Shown piece after piece: positions 1 through 9,256 of a DNA stretch of 64,000 nt. The notes under the pieces are model-generated. The model was not told the origin of the DNA and did not search any database. It was given only the letters and a program-made list of their open reading frames with translations. The position numbers were made by a program, and so were the translations under genes. The stretch is from Callorhinus ursinus. Lineage: Eukaryota; Chordata; Mammalia; Carnivora; Otariidae. Position 1 is the first letter of the stretch, and every line of letters starts with the position of its first letter. The stretch covers positions 9,117,055-9,181,054 of the forward strand of contig NW_020312775.1 in NCBI RefSeq assembly GCF_003265705.1, written 5' to 3'.

Positions 1-212
1 CCAAGAGGAACTGTGGGTCTTGTGCTAGGAAGATCTAGCCTAAATCTCAAGGGAATCCAGGTGATGACTGGAGTAGTAGATTCTGACTATGAGGGAGAAT
101 AATGGTGGTCGCACAGACTCGGGTTCCTTGGACTTTTAAGGGAAGAGATAGAATTGCTCAGTTATTATTATTGCCCTATGTACAAATTGGTCAGTCCCAA
201 TAGATCAGATGA
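1..212 (+). pseudogene. ERV dUTPase domain, C-terminal part, broken
   Basis: Frame 1 opens at the window edge with the dUTPase motif GRSSL (about 31-45) and then the [14 protein letters not shown] motif (about 70-99), which in the family bind nucleotide and catalytic metal/water. A TAA stops this frame at 100-102. The next conserved block (RIAQLLLLPY-like, about 150-180) lies in another frame, so there is both a stop and a frameshift. In betaretroviruses this domain is made as part of Gag-Pro by ribosomal frameshifting and joins straight to protease, as here. The N-terminal half is outside the window. Confidence 0.88.
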
Positions 213-581
213 GGAGGATTTGGTAGTACTGATCCTCTCATGGTTAAATGGGCTTCATTATTGACTCAGACTGATCGTCCTTCTATGACTCTTAAAGTTA
301 GAGGAAGGACTTTCTCAGGTCTAGTAGACACGGGGGATGATATTTTAGTAATAGCCTCCCAGCATTGGTCTAATACCCGGCCCATGCAAGCAACCTCTAG
401 TTCGGCAGAAGGAATAGGTTTTGTGATGGCAGAAGAAATTCGACAAAGTAGTGTGCTACTTAAATGTGAGGGACCAGACGGATTAGAAGGAGTTATCCAG
501 CCTTTCATCTTAAATACCCCCATTAATTTTTGGGGAAGGGATCTCTTGCAACAATGGGGAGCTGAGCTAATCATCCCATAA
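210..581 (+). pseudogene. pro: ERV protease (retropepsin), open reading frame kept
   Basis: A frame open from 213 to the stop at 579-581 (first ATG 240) reads as a retroviral aspartic protease. The active site Asp-Thr-Gly is at 327-335, followed by Asp-Asp where the family usually has Ala-Asp. The C-terminal Gly-Arg-Asp-Leu-Leu motif is near 532-546. Retropepsins act as dimers to cut Gag, Pro and Pol. The upstream glycine-rich linker (about 213-236) joins it to the dUTPase. In a live virus this is translated only as part of Gag-Pro, so the ATG at 240 is unlikely to be a natural start. The domain looks whole, but the frame is lost on both sides (dUTPase break, frameshift into the G-patch). Confidence 0.9.
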
Positions 582-591
582 GTCACCAGCT

Positions 592-720
592 AATCAAATC
601 ATGACAAAAATGGGCTATAAGCCAGGACAGGGCTTAGGCAGACAACATGAAGGAATAAAGGAGCCTATCATTGCCCAAGGACAAACTCATAGGGCTGGAC
701 TGGGTTACCCTATTTCTAGG
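592..720 (+). pseudogene. ERV G-patch domain after protease
   Basis: In frame 1, about 595-690, the translation shows the glycine-rich G-patch pattern (MGYKPGQGLG). Betaretroviruses carry this short RNA-binding domain at the protease C-terminus, where it aids reverse transcription. It is out of frame with the protease ORF, which stops at 579-581, so one indel separates them. The frame then ends near 727-729, just after the pol frame begins (about 722), in keeping with the pro-pol overlap where ribosomal frameshifting occurs in this virus group. Confidence 0.78.
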
Positions 721-721
721 G

Positions 722-2010
722 GCCATTGAGGAAAAGAGGCCTGCCCCTATTAAAATAACATGGAAAACTTCTTCCCCGGTTTGGACTCCTCAATGGCCCC
801 TTCCGATAGACAAATTGCAGTCCTTAGCACAAACTGTTTAAGAGCAATTGCAGGCAGGACATATAGAGCCTTCGCAATCTCCTTGGAACTCTCCTGTTTT
901 TGTTATCAGAAAGAAATCAGGTAAGTGGAGGCCCTTAATAGACCTTCAGAATGTTAATCCCGTCATGGATCTTCTGGGTGCCTTGCAGCTTGGGTTACCC
1001 ACTCCTACAGCCATTCCCAAACAATGGCCATTGATAATAATAGATCTTAAGGATTGTTTTTATACCATAGCCATTCACCCTGAGGATAAGGAGAAATTTG
1101 CCTTTTCTATTCCCAGCACTAACAATAAGGAACAAATGAGACGATATCAATGGACAGTTTTGCCACAAGGCATGACTAATTCTCCTACCATGTGTCAGTA
1201 TTATGTTGGCCAGGTCCTCAGACCTGTAAGAGATCACTATCCTCAATCCTATATCATTCATTATATTGATGATATTTTGCTAGCGTCACAAACTGAAACT
1301 GAATTACAAGATGTGTATCAGGCCACTTCCCAACATTTGACTTCCGCGGGTCTCTTAATAGCCCCAGAGAAAGTCCAGACAACTACTCTGGCTTCTTATC
1401 TAGGCACTGTGGTAGATAGAACCACAGTGAAACCTCAAACAATGCAAATTCATAGGGATACCCTCCTTACGCTTAACGATTTTCAGAAACTCCTAGGAGA
1501 CGTTAATTGGATTCACCCTCTCCTAGGGATTCCAACTTATAAATTACAAAATTTATTTAACACTTTACGAGGTGATTCTGCTTTAGATAGTCCTCGCACT
1601 ATCCTCAGAGGCAGAGGCCGAACTGCAGTTTGTTGAGGAGCGATTCAAAACTGCCTTTGCTTACAGGTATGATGATTCTCTTCCCCCTGCTGCTTCTTAT
1701 TTTCCCTACCCCTCATTCTCTGACTGGTGTGATAGCACAAAAAGACAAACCTCTCGAATGGGTGACTTTACATACAAAAGCTTCTCGAACTGTTACTCCA
1801 TATCTATCTCTTGTCACTTCACTCATTTTCCAAGGACAAAAGCATGCTATTCAAATTCTTGGTTTTGACCCAGTGCTCATTGTTTTACCTATCTCTTCCA
1901 CATCCTTTAAGGAAGTCTTTCCCTTCTCTACTGATCTGCAAATATCTCTTGCTGATTATACTGGGCGCATAGGTTGCACTATCCATCAGGTAAACTATGG
2001 GACTTCCTAA
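722..2010 (+). pseudogene. pol: ERV reverse transcriptase, frameshifted
   Basis: RT fingers and palm run in one frame from about 722 to 1600, broken once by TAA at 839-841. The catalytic YIDD motif is at 1262-1273, and LPQGM-type and [13 protein letters not shown] motifs lie upstream, so the active-site aspartates are kept. Near 1602 the frame shifts; the thumb continues in another frame, then the connection domain continues in frame 1 up to the stop at 2008-2010, so a second shift lies about 1690-1720. RT copies viral RNA into DNA using a tRNA primer. The one-stop RT core suggests a moderately young insertion compared with the ERVL relic at 8455-12600. Confidence 0.93.
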
Positions 2011-2426
2011 AGTGCACTGCCTGGGTTATAAATCGCGTAGTTCGTAATGCCCCAATCCCCTCAGTTCCTACATACTTTATTGATGGCTCTTCCTCCGGGC
2101 ACGCCAGAGTCTAGGGCCCTGCTATTCAGAGCTCCATAAAAACCCCTTACACTTCTGCTCAACAGGTCAAACTTGCAGTTTTATTGTTCTTATTGCAGAA
2201 TGTTCATTATCCTATAAATATCGTATCTGATTCTGCTTACGTAGTTGGCATTGTTGCGCCTTTGGAAACAGCTCTTATTTCTACAATGCATTCTATCATT
2301 AATTCTTTGCTTTAGGAATTACAATTAGAAATTCAGTCTCAAACTCACCCTTTTTTCATTACTCATATCCACTCTCATTCTAACCTCCCTGGACCTCTTA
2401 CACAGGGAAATCAGTCTGCTGATTTA
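1983..2426 (+). pseudogene. pol: ERV RNase H domain, two stops
   Basis: Frame 3 (codons starting at multiples of three) is readable from about 1983. The first catalytic block, Asp-Gly-Ser, is at 2082-2090; the SDSAYVV-type block with a catalytic Asp is at 2226-2246; the C-terminal HIHSHS/NLPGPL and NQSAD blocks lie about 2367-2426. TAG stops stand at 2112-2114 and 2313-2315. A frameshift near 1983-2010 separates it from the RT connection domain. From 2316 the same frame runs unbroken into integrase. The fold removes genomic RNA from RNA-DNA hybrids during reverse transcription. Confidence 0.88.
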
Positions 2427-3198
2427 TTGGCTACTCCTATTTTTGAAACTCCACAAGAAGAACATGCCCATCTTCATACCAATGCCAGTGGCCTTCATTC
2501 ACACTATAAAATACCCTTACGCTTTGCCAGGCAAATAGTCTCTTCCTGTCCTATCTGTCGACCTCTACGTTTAATTGAGCATCCAGTGGGCATCAATCCC
2601 AGAGGCACAGCTCCTGACTGTATTTGGCAAATGGATGTTCCTCATTTTCCCCCTTTCGGATGCCTCTCATATATTCATGTCACAATAGACACCTTTTCAG
2701 GATTTCTTCATGCTACTCCTTTAACGGGGGAAAAGGCTGGGCATGTCATTTCTCAATTGCTTGAATGTTTTGCTATTATGGGGTTACCTGCTTGTATCAA
2801 GACAGACAATGGCCCAGCATATACTAGCAAAAAAGTACGAGAATTCCTTGCAGAATGGCAAATACAGCATATCACAGGTATTCCTTATAATCCTCAAGGA
2901 CAAGCTGTAGTAGAAAGGGCACATGCCACCATTAAAAAACAACTCTATAAAACTATGTCCAAAAAGAAAGGGGGAATCTCTCCCCGAGACGTCATGGCAC
3001 AAACTTTATTTATTTTAAATTTTTTAAGTTTACCCCAAGGAGAACCATATACTAAAGCTGACAAACATTTCTCGCCAGCCTCAATCTCAACTCAGGACGC
3101 ACCCGTGTGGATAAAAAATGAGGAAAATAATTGGTTGCCCAGGAAATAAATTATCCGAGGCCCTGGCTATGCTTGTGTCATTCCAGATGGATCCAGTT
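2427..3198 (+). pseudogene. pol: ERV integrase, core intact, C-terminus stopped
   Basis: The reading frame, open from 2316 to 3146, holds the His-His-Cys-Cys zinc finger (about 2475-2565) and the full D,D-E catalytic triad: Asp at 2634-2636, Asp at 2805-2807 (TDNG) and Glu at 2913-2915 (VVERAH). Integrase trims and joins viral DNA ends to host DNA. Stops at 3147-3149 and 3198-3200 fall inside the C-terminal DNA-binding region: family-like residues (RGPGYAC, then WIPLWKVRP) continue in the same frame after each stop. The frame stays readable to about 3440, overlapping the start of env as in betaretroviruses. ATG 2427 is only the first Met of the open stretch, not a natural start. Confidence 0.93.
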
Positions 3199-3309
3199 GA
3201 GCAATTTGGATACCTCTTTGGAAAGTCCGGCCCAAGACTGGAGATAAAGATAACAGAAGAGGTCTTTCAGACACTGTAGGGATTGACTACCCAACCCCCT
3301 GTCTGAGAG

Positions 3310-3936
3310 ATGGCAACACTCTCCTTGAAGAGACCTCAAAAACAAAAATTGCCCCTGACAACACCCCCAACTTGGGGGCAACTGAAGACCTTCACTCAGA
3401 GGGCCAAGCGAGTCCTAGAGATGACCAGATCTACCAAAACCCCTGAACATTTGTTCCTGGCTATGTTAGCGGTGGTGACATGTGCCTCTGTGGTAGGTGA
3501 AAAACACACCTACTGGGCATATGTACCCCATCCTCCCTTGTTGCATTTAGTTGAATGGACAGAATATGGACCTACTGTTTTTACAAATGACTCTACTCAT
3601 CTCCCAGCACCTTGGTCCTCTGTACCCCCATCTAAACCAGAAGAAGAAGGGACTCTTATGAATATCTCTTTGGGATTTGAAACATTACCCTTATGCTTGG
3701 GACAGAAAAAAATATGTCTCCCCCTTCACTGACAAACTTGGGCCCATATCCTTCCCCCGACCAAATCATACAGAACCTTGATGGGAATAATGACTGCTTT
3801 ATCATTTAATTTTAGCGAGGTCAACACAACTAACACACTGGGAAAATCTGATCTACAATCTCCTATAAACATTATGTTTTTGAGCCTATATACTGGTCCC
3901 ACTGGAGGGGACCCCATGGAAAAATCTTTATGTTAA
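3310..3936 (+). pseudogene. env: ERV envelope, surface subunit N-terminal part
   Basis: The ATG at 3310 opens the env frame inside the pol C-terminal overlap. The first part reads as a long basic leader followed by a hydrophobic stretch about 50 residues in (LFLAMLAVVTCASVV), a plausible signal peptide for entry to the ER. The surface-protein region follows, with a YWAYVPHPPLL block and an N-glycosylation site (NDST). A TGA at 3730-3732 interrupts it, and the same frame continues to TAA at 3934-3936. A frameshift near 3930 then moves env into the next frame. In exogenous viruses this subunit binds the receptor; here it is broken. Confidence 0.85.
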
Positions 3937-5072
3937 ATAATAGAATGGTGGTAGATTGGGGCCCACATGGGAAGTTTTTAAATAACTGTTCTGAGGATGT
4001 GAATAGCACCATATGTGATTACATTACTAATATTAGGTGGACTCACACTGACCACGGTACTTATACCCATCATCATACTAAAGGGTTAATGGCATGGCAT
4101 GAAGGAGGACTGGCACCTCCTCAGCCTCATTTGGTTACCAATAAAGACCATGTGGGGCTGGAACAGTGGGATCTTTGGAAGCTCCCAGCTGCACTGGCAT
4201 CCTTATAGTTTTATGCAGGAAATTTCTCAGGGACATCTCAGTCTTGGAGTGATTATTGGTTTACTTACAATTCTTCGATATCCATACAAGCCTGTGTTCA
4301 TTTACCTTATCTCATTACAATAGGAGAAATAGAAGTTAACTATACTATGAGGAGCATTGATTGTCCCAACTGCCGGTTGTATACTTGTCTTAATCATACC
4401 ACCCCTTTTAACAGCAGTATGGATTCCATCCTTCTTCTCCAGGCCTGTATGGGGGTCTGGATCCCGGTAAATCTCACAAGAAGTTGGGAAGAAAACCCTG
4501 TTGAAGGTCTCTTGTCAAAAATGTTGAGTGAGTTACTTACCCGCGGGCGACGTTTCATAGCTACAATAGTACTTGTCATTCTGGGGCTGACTGGTATTAC
4601 CACAACAGCAACAATAGCTGGGGTGACCCTGCAAACGTCCTTGCAGACTCACGACTTTGTCAAAACCTGGCAAGAAAAATCACACAACTTCTGGCTCACG
4701 CAGACCAAACTGGATAAAGAATTACAATCGAAGGTTAGTGAATTGGAACAAGCTATAAAATGGATAAGGGATCAACTTATTGACTTACAACAGCAGGTTT
4801 TTCTTAAGTGTGATTGGAATTCCAGTTCAGTCTGCGTGACTCCCTATCCCTTTAATGCTTCCAAACACACTTGGGAACAAATTAAATATCACTTACAAGA
4901 CATCCGTGGTAATTTATCCCTAGACATTCAGACTCTACAACAAGAGATGTTTGAGACCTTTAAAAATGCCCTCCCAAAAACTCAATATGGGCAACTAGCC
5001 TCCGATATCACTCAAGCTCTGGAAGGTCTGGATCCCCGGGGATGGTGGCAGAGTATCATCCATAGTCTTTAG
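3930..5072 (+). pseudogene. env: ERV envelope, surface C-terminal part and transmembrane ectodomain
   Basis: One frame runs from 3930 to the stop at 5070-5072, broken only by TAG at 4206-4208. The last stretch (first ATG 4347, 241 codons) is open. It holds the end of the surface subunit, a furin-type Arg-Gly-Arg-Arg site (about 4539-4550), a hydrophobic Ala/Thr/Ile-rich fusion-peptide-like segment, a heptad-repeat coiled coil, a Cys-x6-Cys disulphide loop (about 4812-4839) and several N-glycosylation sites. The betaretroviral env type is clear. The membrane anchor is out of frame downstream, so this ORF alone would give an unanchored product. Expression is unknown. Confidence 0.9.
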
Positions 5073-5211
5073 TAGCTCATTTTTTGCAATTTTAATATGT
5101 TGCCTTATATTTCTCATAGGATACAGTACTCTCAAAAAACGAGTGAATGCCCAAAACCTCCATCACAGAGTGCTTACGGCAGCAGCTGTTTTGGAAAAAG
5201 AAAGGGGGAGC
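5071..5211 (+). pseudogene. env: ERV envelope membrane anchor and tail, frameshifted
   Basis: Frame 1 from 5071 encodes a run of about 18 hydrophobic residues (about 5080-5133) followed by a basic stretch and a short tail of about 28 residues. This is the expected transmembrane anchor and cytoplasmic tail, but it is one frame away from the ectodomain ORF that stops at 5070-5072, so a single indel has cut the anchor off. The coding sequence runs on across the polypurine tract into the LTR. Confidence 0.8.
5195..5210 (+). promoter_or_regulatory. Polypurine tract
   Basis: A 16-base all-purine run of A then G bases ends one base before the LTR start (TG at 5212). In retroviruses this tract resists RNase H and primes plus-strand DNA synthesis, so it fixes the left edge of the 3' LTR. 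Confidence 0.85.
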
Positions 5212-5727
5212 TGTAGGAAACAGAACACCACAATGACCACTGGTGCATATTCGTTCAGACTCCAAGATCTCTGTTAAAAATAACCCAAAAGGATCAGAGT
5301 GAAATGCCCTTGGGATGTGTGTGGTCAGTAAAAAGTACACAGCAGAGGATGTTTTGTAGATAGGAAGCCAGCTGTAAACAGCACACCCTGCATTCCCTTC
5401 TTTGTTCTCTTATCCTGTGTTAAGGTCTGAGTACAATGGTGTTTACCATTAATTGATCACAGCCAGTTACAGGTTTCTCTACTCCTCTCCACTCCCACTG
5501 CTTCACTTAACTAACCCTGTGTACGGAAGAATGTGCCTTACTAAGCCCCTGCTGTAAATCATTATAGACCTATGTCATTGTAGAAGGTATATTAGACTAT
5601 GGAAAATAAACCTTGGGACCTCGGGCTGTTAGCTCAGGGTCCCCTGTGCCTCGCTATACTGTCGTCTCTTTTTCTCAGTTCCTTTGCCGCCCCAGGTCCC
5701 CGACTCTCAGAGGTCGACACCCCATCA
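5212..5727 (+). repeat. 3' LTR of the class II ERV
   Basis: The unit begins with TGTAGG right after the polypurine tract and is taken to end at ...CCCCATCA (5727), giving about 516 bp with TG...CA ends. A polyadenylation signal AATAAA is at 5605-5610, and a TATA-like stretch (TATATTA, about 5588) lies just upstream. A C/T-rich U5-like end follows. The 3' edge is inferred from the CA end and could be off by a few bases, because the 5' LTR and target duplication are outside the window. Confidence 0.85.
5605..5610 (+). terminator. ERV LTR polyadenylation signal
   Basis: AATAAA lies in the R-like part of the LTR, about 120 bp from its end, where class II LTRs carry their poly(A) signal. Confidence 0.75.
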
Positions 5728-6094
5728 TAAATCACAGTGATAGTAGACCTTCAGTTGGCCTAAGCCCTTAGGCAAACAGGGACACAACTATCAGGCAGGA
5801 CATTCCAAGGGCCTGGAGATAACCTCCCAACAGCCAAGGGCAAAGGCCAGACTATTTTTCATTCTTCACCTTCACAAATTCTGAGTAAAATCAACATATA
5901 AAAGATAAAATTATATTTGTAAAGATATTAACTTAGAAAAGAGAATTTTCACTCAGGCCAAAATCCCAAAGAGGAGTTTTACTGAGTCTTCATTGTGTTA
6001 GCTTTACCCACCAAATATAGATAAACTAAGGGTATATGTATCAACAGAATAGGGATTGTAAATTTTCTGGGGAGAGGGGCTCTTTCTCTTTTGT
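5728..6094. other. Unassigned flanking DNA
   Basis: I see no reading frame, known repeat or structured signal here. It is the 3' flank of the provirus and should hold the right copy of its target duplication directly after the LTR. Confidence 0.5.
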
Positions 6095-6200
6095 TCATTG
6101 CTGTACCAATAATGGTGAGCATAGAGCCTGGTAAAATGGTGGGGATTCAATAAATACCTATTGACAAAAAGAATGAACAAGTGAATGCATGAATGAATGG
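6095..6200 (+). repeat. L2 3'-end fragment
   Basis: The stretch contains a diverged form of the L2 end (GAGCATAGAGCCTGG ... TTCAATAAATACC) followed by GAATGAA-type repeats, the usual tail of this ancient mammalian LINE. Confidence 0.6.
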
Positions 6201-6216
6201 CCAGTATGGGAATTTA

Positions 6217-6405
6217 TTTATATATTTATTTTTATTTTTTTAAGATTATTTATTTATTTATTAGAGAGAAAGAGAGAGCACACAGAGGGAAAAGTAGACT
6301 CCTCATTGATCAGAAAGCCTGACTTAGGGCTTGATCCCAGGACCCCGAGATCATGACCTGAGCCAAAGGCAGTTGTTTAACTGACTGAGCCACCCAGGTG
6401 CACCA
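6217..6405 (-). mobile_element. Can-SINE (SINEC), minus strand
   Basis: The reverse complement gives the carnivore SINE: tRNA-derived head (GGTGGCTCAGT near 6395), the TCATGATC core and an AATAAATAAT tail. Target duplications flank it: ccagtatgggaattta (6201-6216) and ccagtacaggaattta (6406-6421), 14 of 16 matching. Confidence 0.93.
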
Positions 6406-6421
6406 CCAGTACAGGAATTTA

Positions 6422-6989
6422 ATAAATTAAATCACAGAAGTGGAATTTAGAAGTGTTTACCTAGTATTGTCCCAAGGAGATAATATCCTGACTAGCCCAA
6501 GCTATTTCTACAGTAGAGACATGCATCAGGTTAGCATAGCTTGATAATGCTGGCTGTTAAATTCTGAGTGAACAACTTTCTGTCTGTAATATTGTTTCTT
6601 ATTTGTTCTGGCTGAGGGAAGAAATGTACTGACCTCCTCATGTGAAGTATATCCTGTTTAACAGTTACATATCTGTCAACAAAGGAATTGATGTTGTGGT
6701 TTATTGCTATTTACTGATTCATTCACAAAAGATTCATTGAGCATCTAGACACTGTGTTGGGTCCTGGGTATATAGTAGTATCTTATTTTCAAATCCCTCT
6801 ATTATTCTCATTAACTGAATCTTTACGACTTTTTTCAGGATACTTGAACATAATCTTTCCTCCACCTTCTTTGGAGATGACTGTTACTGTCCTTAATTTA
6901 TAAAATAAATTATTAACTTAAATCCTCAGGTTTTGTCCTTCACATCTACAAACTTATATGCATATTAGCCATACTTTCTCTTTACTTTG
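6422..6989. other. Unassigned DNA with a faint ancient-repeat patch
   Basis: No gene is seen. The part near 6715-6785 (CATTGAGCATCTAGACACTGTGTTGG) resembles the MIR/L2 family but is too short to assign. Confidence 0.4.
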
Positions 6990-7500
6990 TAACTGTAGGG
7001 GAGGGAAAATAAATTTCCTTTTACCTTGTAGGTTCTTCGCTGAGACACCCCCTGTAATAAAAGGGAGATTAACTGGAGAAAAACAAATTTAATTTAATTT
7101 CATATATAAAGAGGCCCCAAAGATATGAGACCTAAAGAATGACCAAAAAATGCAGCTTTTATACCTTTTTGACAAGGAAACAATACATTTGTGAAGAATT
7201 GACAAGACAAACAAATTTGAGCTTGGGATAGTAAATTAGAGAGGAAGTAACAAGATTTGTTTTAATAGTCTTCCAAATTCCCTATCTCTGGTGATAAGGA
7301 TGTCTCCTTTCCTCCCGGTATAGAGAGGGTACCTTACCTTTCACATGGGAAATTTATTATCTAGTGCTTTCTGGAAAACAAAGGATGATCAGAGTGTCCT
7401 TCTTTCATTGGTTGTTTCTTACGTAACTTTAACTTAAAATAATCAGTATGACAGAGTAGAACACTTTGGGGCAGCCTGCCCCGAATCCCATCATAACTGT
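6990..7500 (-). repeat. LTR-like repeat, copy 1
   Basis: This segment resembles 7557-8104: both begin with a GGAAAATAAxTTTCCTT block, then GCTGAGA, a TAATAA run, and AAACAAATTTAAT/AAACAAGTTTATT. The orientation is inferred from a reversed poly(A)-signal-like TTTATT. No internal coding is seen. I cannot name the family. Confidence 0.45.
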
Positions 7501-7501
7501 T

Positions 7502-7556
7502 TAAGCTATCATTTATTGACTATTCATATTCTAGTCACTGTCTTAAATGCTTTTGC
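7502..7556 (-). repeat. MIR, first part (split)
   Basis: GCTATCATTTATTGACTATTC ... CACTGTCTTAAATGC matches the reverse complement of the MIR 3' half. It continues at 8105 after an insertion. Confidence 0.75.
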
Positions 7557-8104
7557 CTGAGAACAACTCTGGTGAGGAATAGGAAAGGGAAAATAATTTT
7601 CCTTCAACTCTTCTGAGTTTTTGGCTGAGAACCTTTGTAATAAGAGACAGCTTTATGAGACAAAAACAAACAAGTTTATTAACATGTATACCTCATGTAT
7701 ACATGGGAGATACTCAGGAAAACTGAGCAAAAACTGCCTGGGGTGGCCCTTTCCATCACCTTAAATACCATCTTTAGCTGAAGAAAAAAGAAAGATGGTG
7801 GTGGGAGTGGGAAAGCTAGTTATGGGAATCTATGAGGAAAATCACTGTAAACAAGGGTAAGGTTTGTTATGCAGATTTATGTCATTTCCTTCTTTACTGA
7901 AAAGATTTTGTTTTGATTTAGAGTCATCCTACTCTTCCAGGTTCAGGGAGAAACAAATGGACATTTCCTTTATATATGTATTTTTTTTTTTTTTTTTACA
8001 AAGCGTTAGTCTCTTTTTTCAGAATTTCTCCAGTGTCTGCTGTTTCTTATAATCAGGTCAAAATACTCCTTATGCCAAAGAGGCATATTTTGGGGTGGCA
8101 TATT
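7557..8104 (-). mobile_element. LTR-like repeat, copy 2, inserted in a MIR
   Basis: The segment splits one MIR into 7502-7556 and 8105-8260, so it is an insertion of about 550 bp. It resembles copy 1 at 6990-7500 and ends with GCATATTTTGGGGTGGCATATTC. A T17 run at 7981-7997 lies inside it. No protein is encoded. A solo LTR is the likeliest nature; the family is unknown to me. Confidence 0.55.
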
Positions 8105-8260
8105 CTGCTACCCTTCAGAGACATTACTATCATTCCCATTTAACAAAGAAAATTAAACACACAAAGTTTAAGTATTTTGCACAAATTCATAGAACTAATT
8201 ATAGTCAGAATAAAGATTCAAACTCAAGAAGTATAGCTCTAAAAATCAAATACTTAGCTA
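8105..8260 (-). repeat. MIR, second part (split)
   Basis: TTCCCATTTAACAAAGAAAATTAAACACACAAAGTTTAAGTATTTTGC is a diverged reverse-complement MIR core. With 7502-7556 it makes one element. Confidence 0.75.
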
Positions 8261-8454
8261 CTACATTATAGGTGCTTTATTGCTTTTCTGATCTGTAATA
8301 AAAAGACTTTCTCCTTAGTATGGATTCCACATTGGGGCCTTTCCTTATTTTCACTTCCTTCCATTCTTGCACATGTACCCTAACATCTGTCATTACTGAA
8401 CTACTTAGAGTTCCTGAATGCCAATGTTTTATGCTACAGTGTATAGAATGGCCC

Positions 8455-9233
8455 CTGTGATACTGTGATTTATAAGAGATATATATTTGATCTTCATCTC
8501 CATTTCTGTCACAGAGCTTCTAAAACACTTGGAATTAACTGTAATGAGAGCAATAAAGATGTCTTTTATTATGTTAATGAGGTGATTTTTGAAAGCACCG
8601 AAGGATGGGGGCTGGGTGCCAAGGAAACCAACCATGTGATTAGAGGGTTGGAAATTTCATCCCTACCCCAGACTTCTGGAGAGGGGAGAGAGGTGTGTGA
8701 TTAAGTTCAGTCACCAGCAACCAATGATTTAATCAGGCCTCCATAAAAAGCCAAAAGGACAGGGTTCAGAGAACTTTCTGTTTGGTGAACACATGGAGAC
8801 TTAGGGAGAGTGATGCACTTAGAGAGGGCATGGAAGCTCTGTGCCCTATTCCCATACCTCACCCTATGCATCTTTTTCATCTGGATGTTCCTGAATTATA
8901 TCCTTTTATATTAAACTGGTAATCTAGCAAGTGTAATGTTTCTCTGACCTCTGTGAACTGCTCTTGCAAACTAATTGAACCTCAGGAGGGGACTGTTGGA
9001 ACCTCTAATCTATAGTTTGTCAGTCAAAAGCCCAGGTGGCAACTGAATTTAAGATTGGATGAAGTGGTTGGGGTACAGTCTTGTGGGACTGAACCCTTAA
9101 CCTGTGAGACTTCATGCTGTCCATGTAGATGGTATTAGAAGAGTTGAATTTTAAGACACCTAGTTGGTGTCCAAGAATTGCTCACTGTGTGAAAAAGAAA
9201 CTCACACATTGGAATTGGGTGCAGAATTTTGTG
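8455..9233 (+). repeat. ERVL-type 5' LTR (approximate ends)
   Basis: The segment carries features of a mammalian class III LTR: the conserved-looking block around 8625-8760, a poly(A)-signal variant ATTAAA near 8912 preceded by TATCCTTTTATAT, a CT/GA-rich stretch, and an end just before a tRNA-Leu-like primer site (9236). The left edge at a TGTGATAC sequence is a guess. Short ORFs within it are chance. Confidence 0.65.
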
Positions 9234-9235
9234 AT

Positions 9236-9256
9236 TGGTGTCAGAAAAGTGGGATT
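9236..9256 (+). promoter_or_regulatory. Primer binding site, tRNA-Leu type, with 2-base insert
   Basis: TGGTGTCAGAAAAGTGGGATT equals the complement of a tRNA-Leu 3' end apart from two extra A bases. Use of tRNA-Leu is the trait that named the ERVL group. It sits where a primer site should be, just after the LTR. Confidence 0.7.

Larger units (their letters stand above)
1..5727 (+). mobile_element. Class II (betaretrovirus-like) endogenous retrovirus, 3' two-thirds
   Basis: The sequence reads, in order, the end of a dUTPase, an aspartic protease, a G-patch, reverse transcriptase, RNase H, integrase, envelope, a polypurine tract and a 3' LTR. A dUTPase fused ahead of the protease and a G-patch after it are betaretrovirus traits, which places the element in ERV class II (ERVK-like). 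Gag, the 5' LTR and the primer site lie off the left edge. Each gene carries a few stops or frameshifts, so it cannot make virus as it stands. No SINE or L1 has entered this part. Age cannot be read without the 5' LTR. The class is secure; the family name within carnivore ERVs is not. Confidence 0.95.

Noticed and set aside
266..586. 106-codon minus-strand ORF at the left edge
   Set aside because: It is the shadow of the ERV protease frame.
8465..8704. 79-codon ORF and its antisense partner
   Set aside because: Both lie inside the ERVL-type LTR, which is non-coding.
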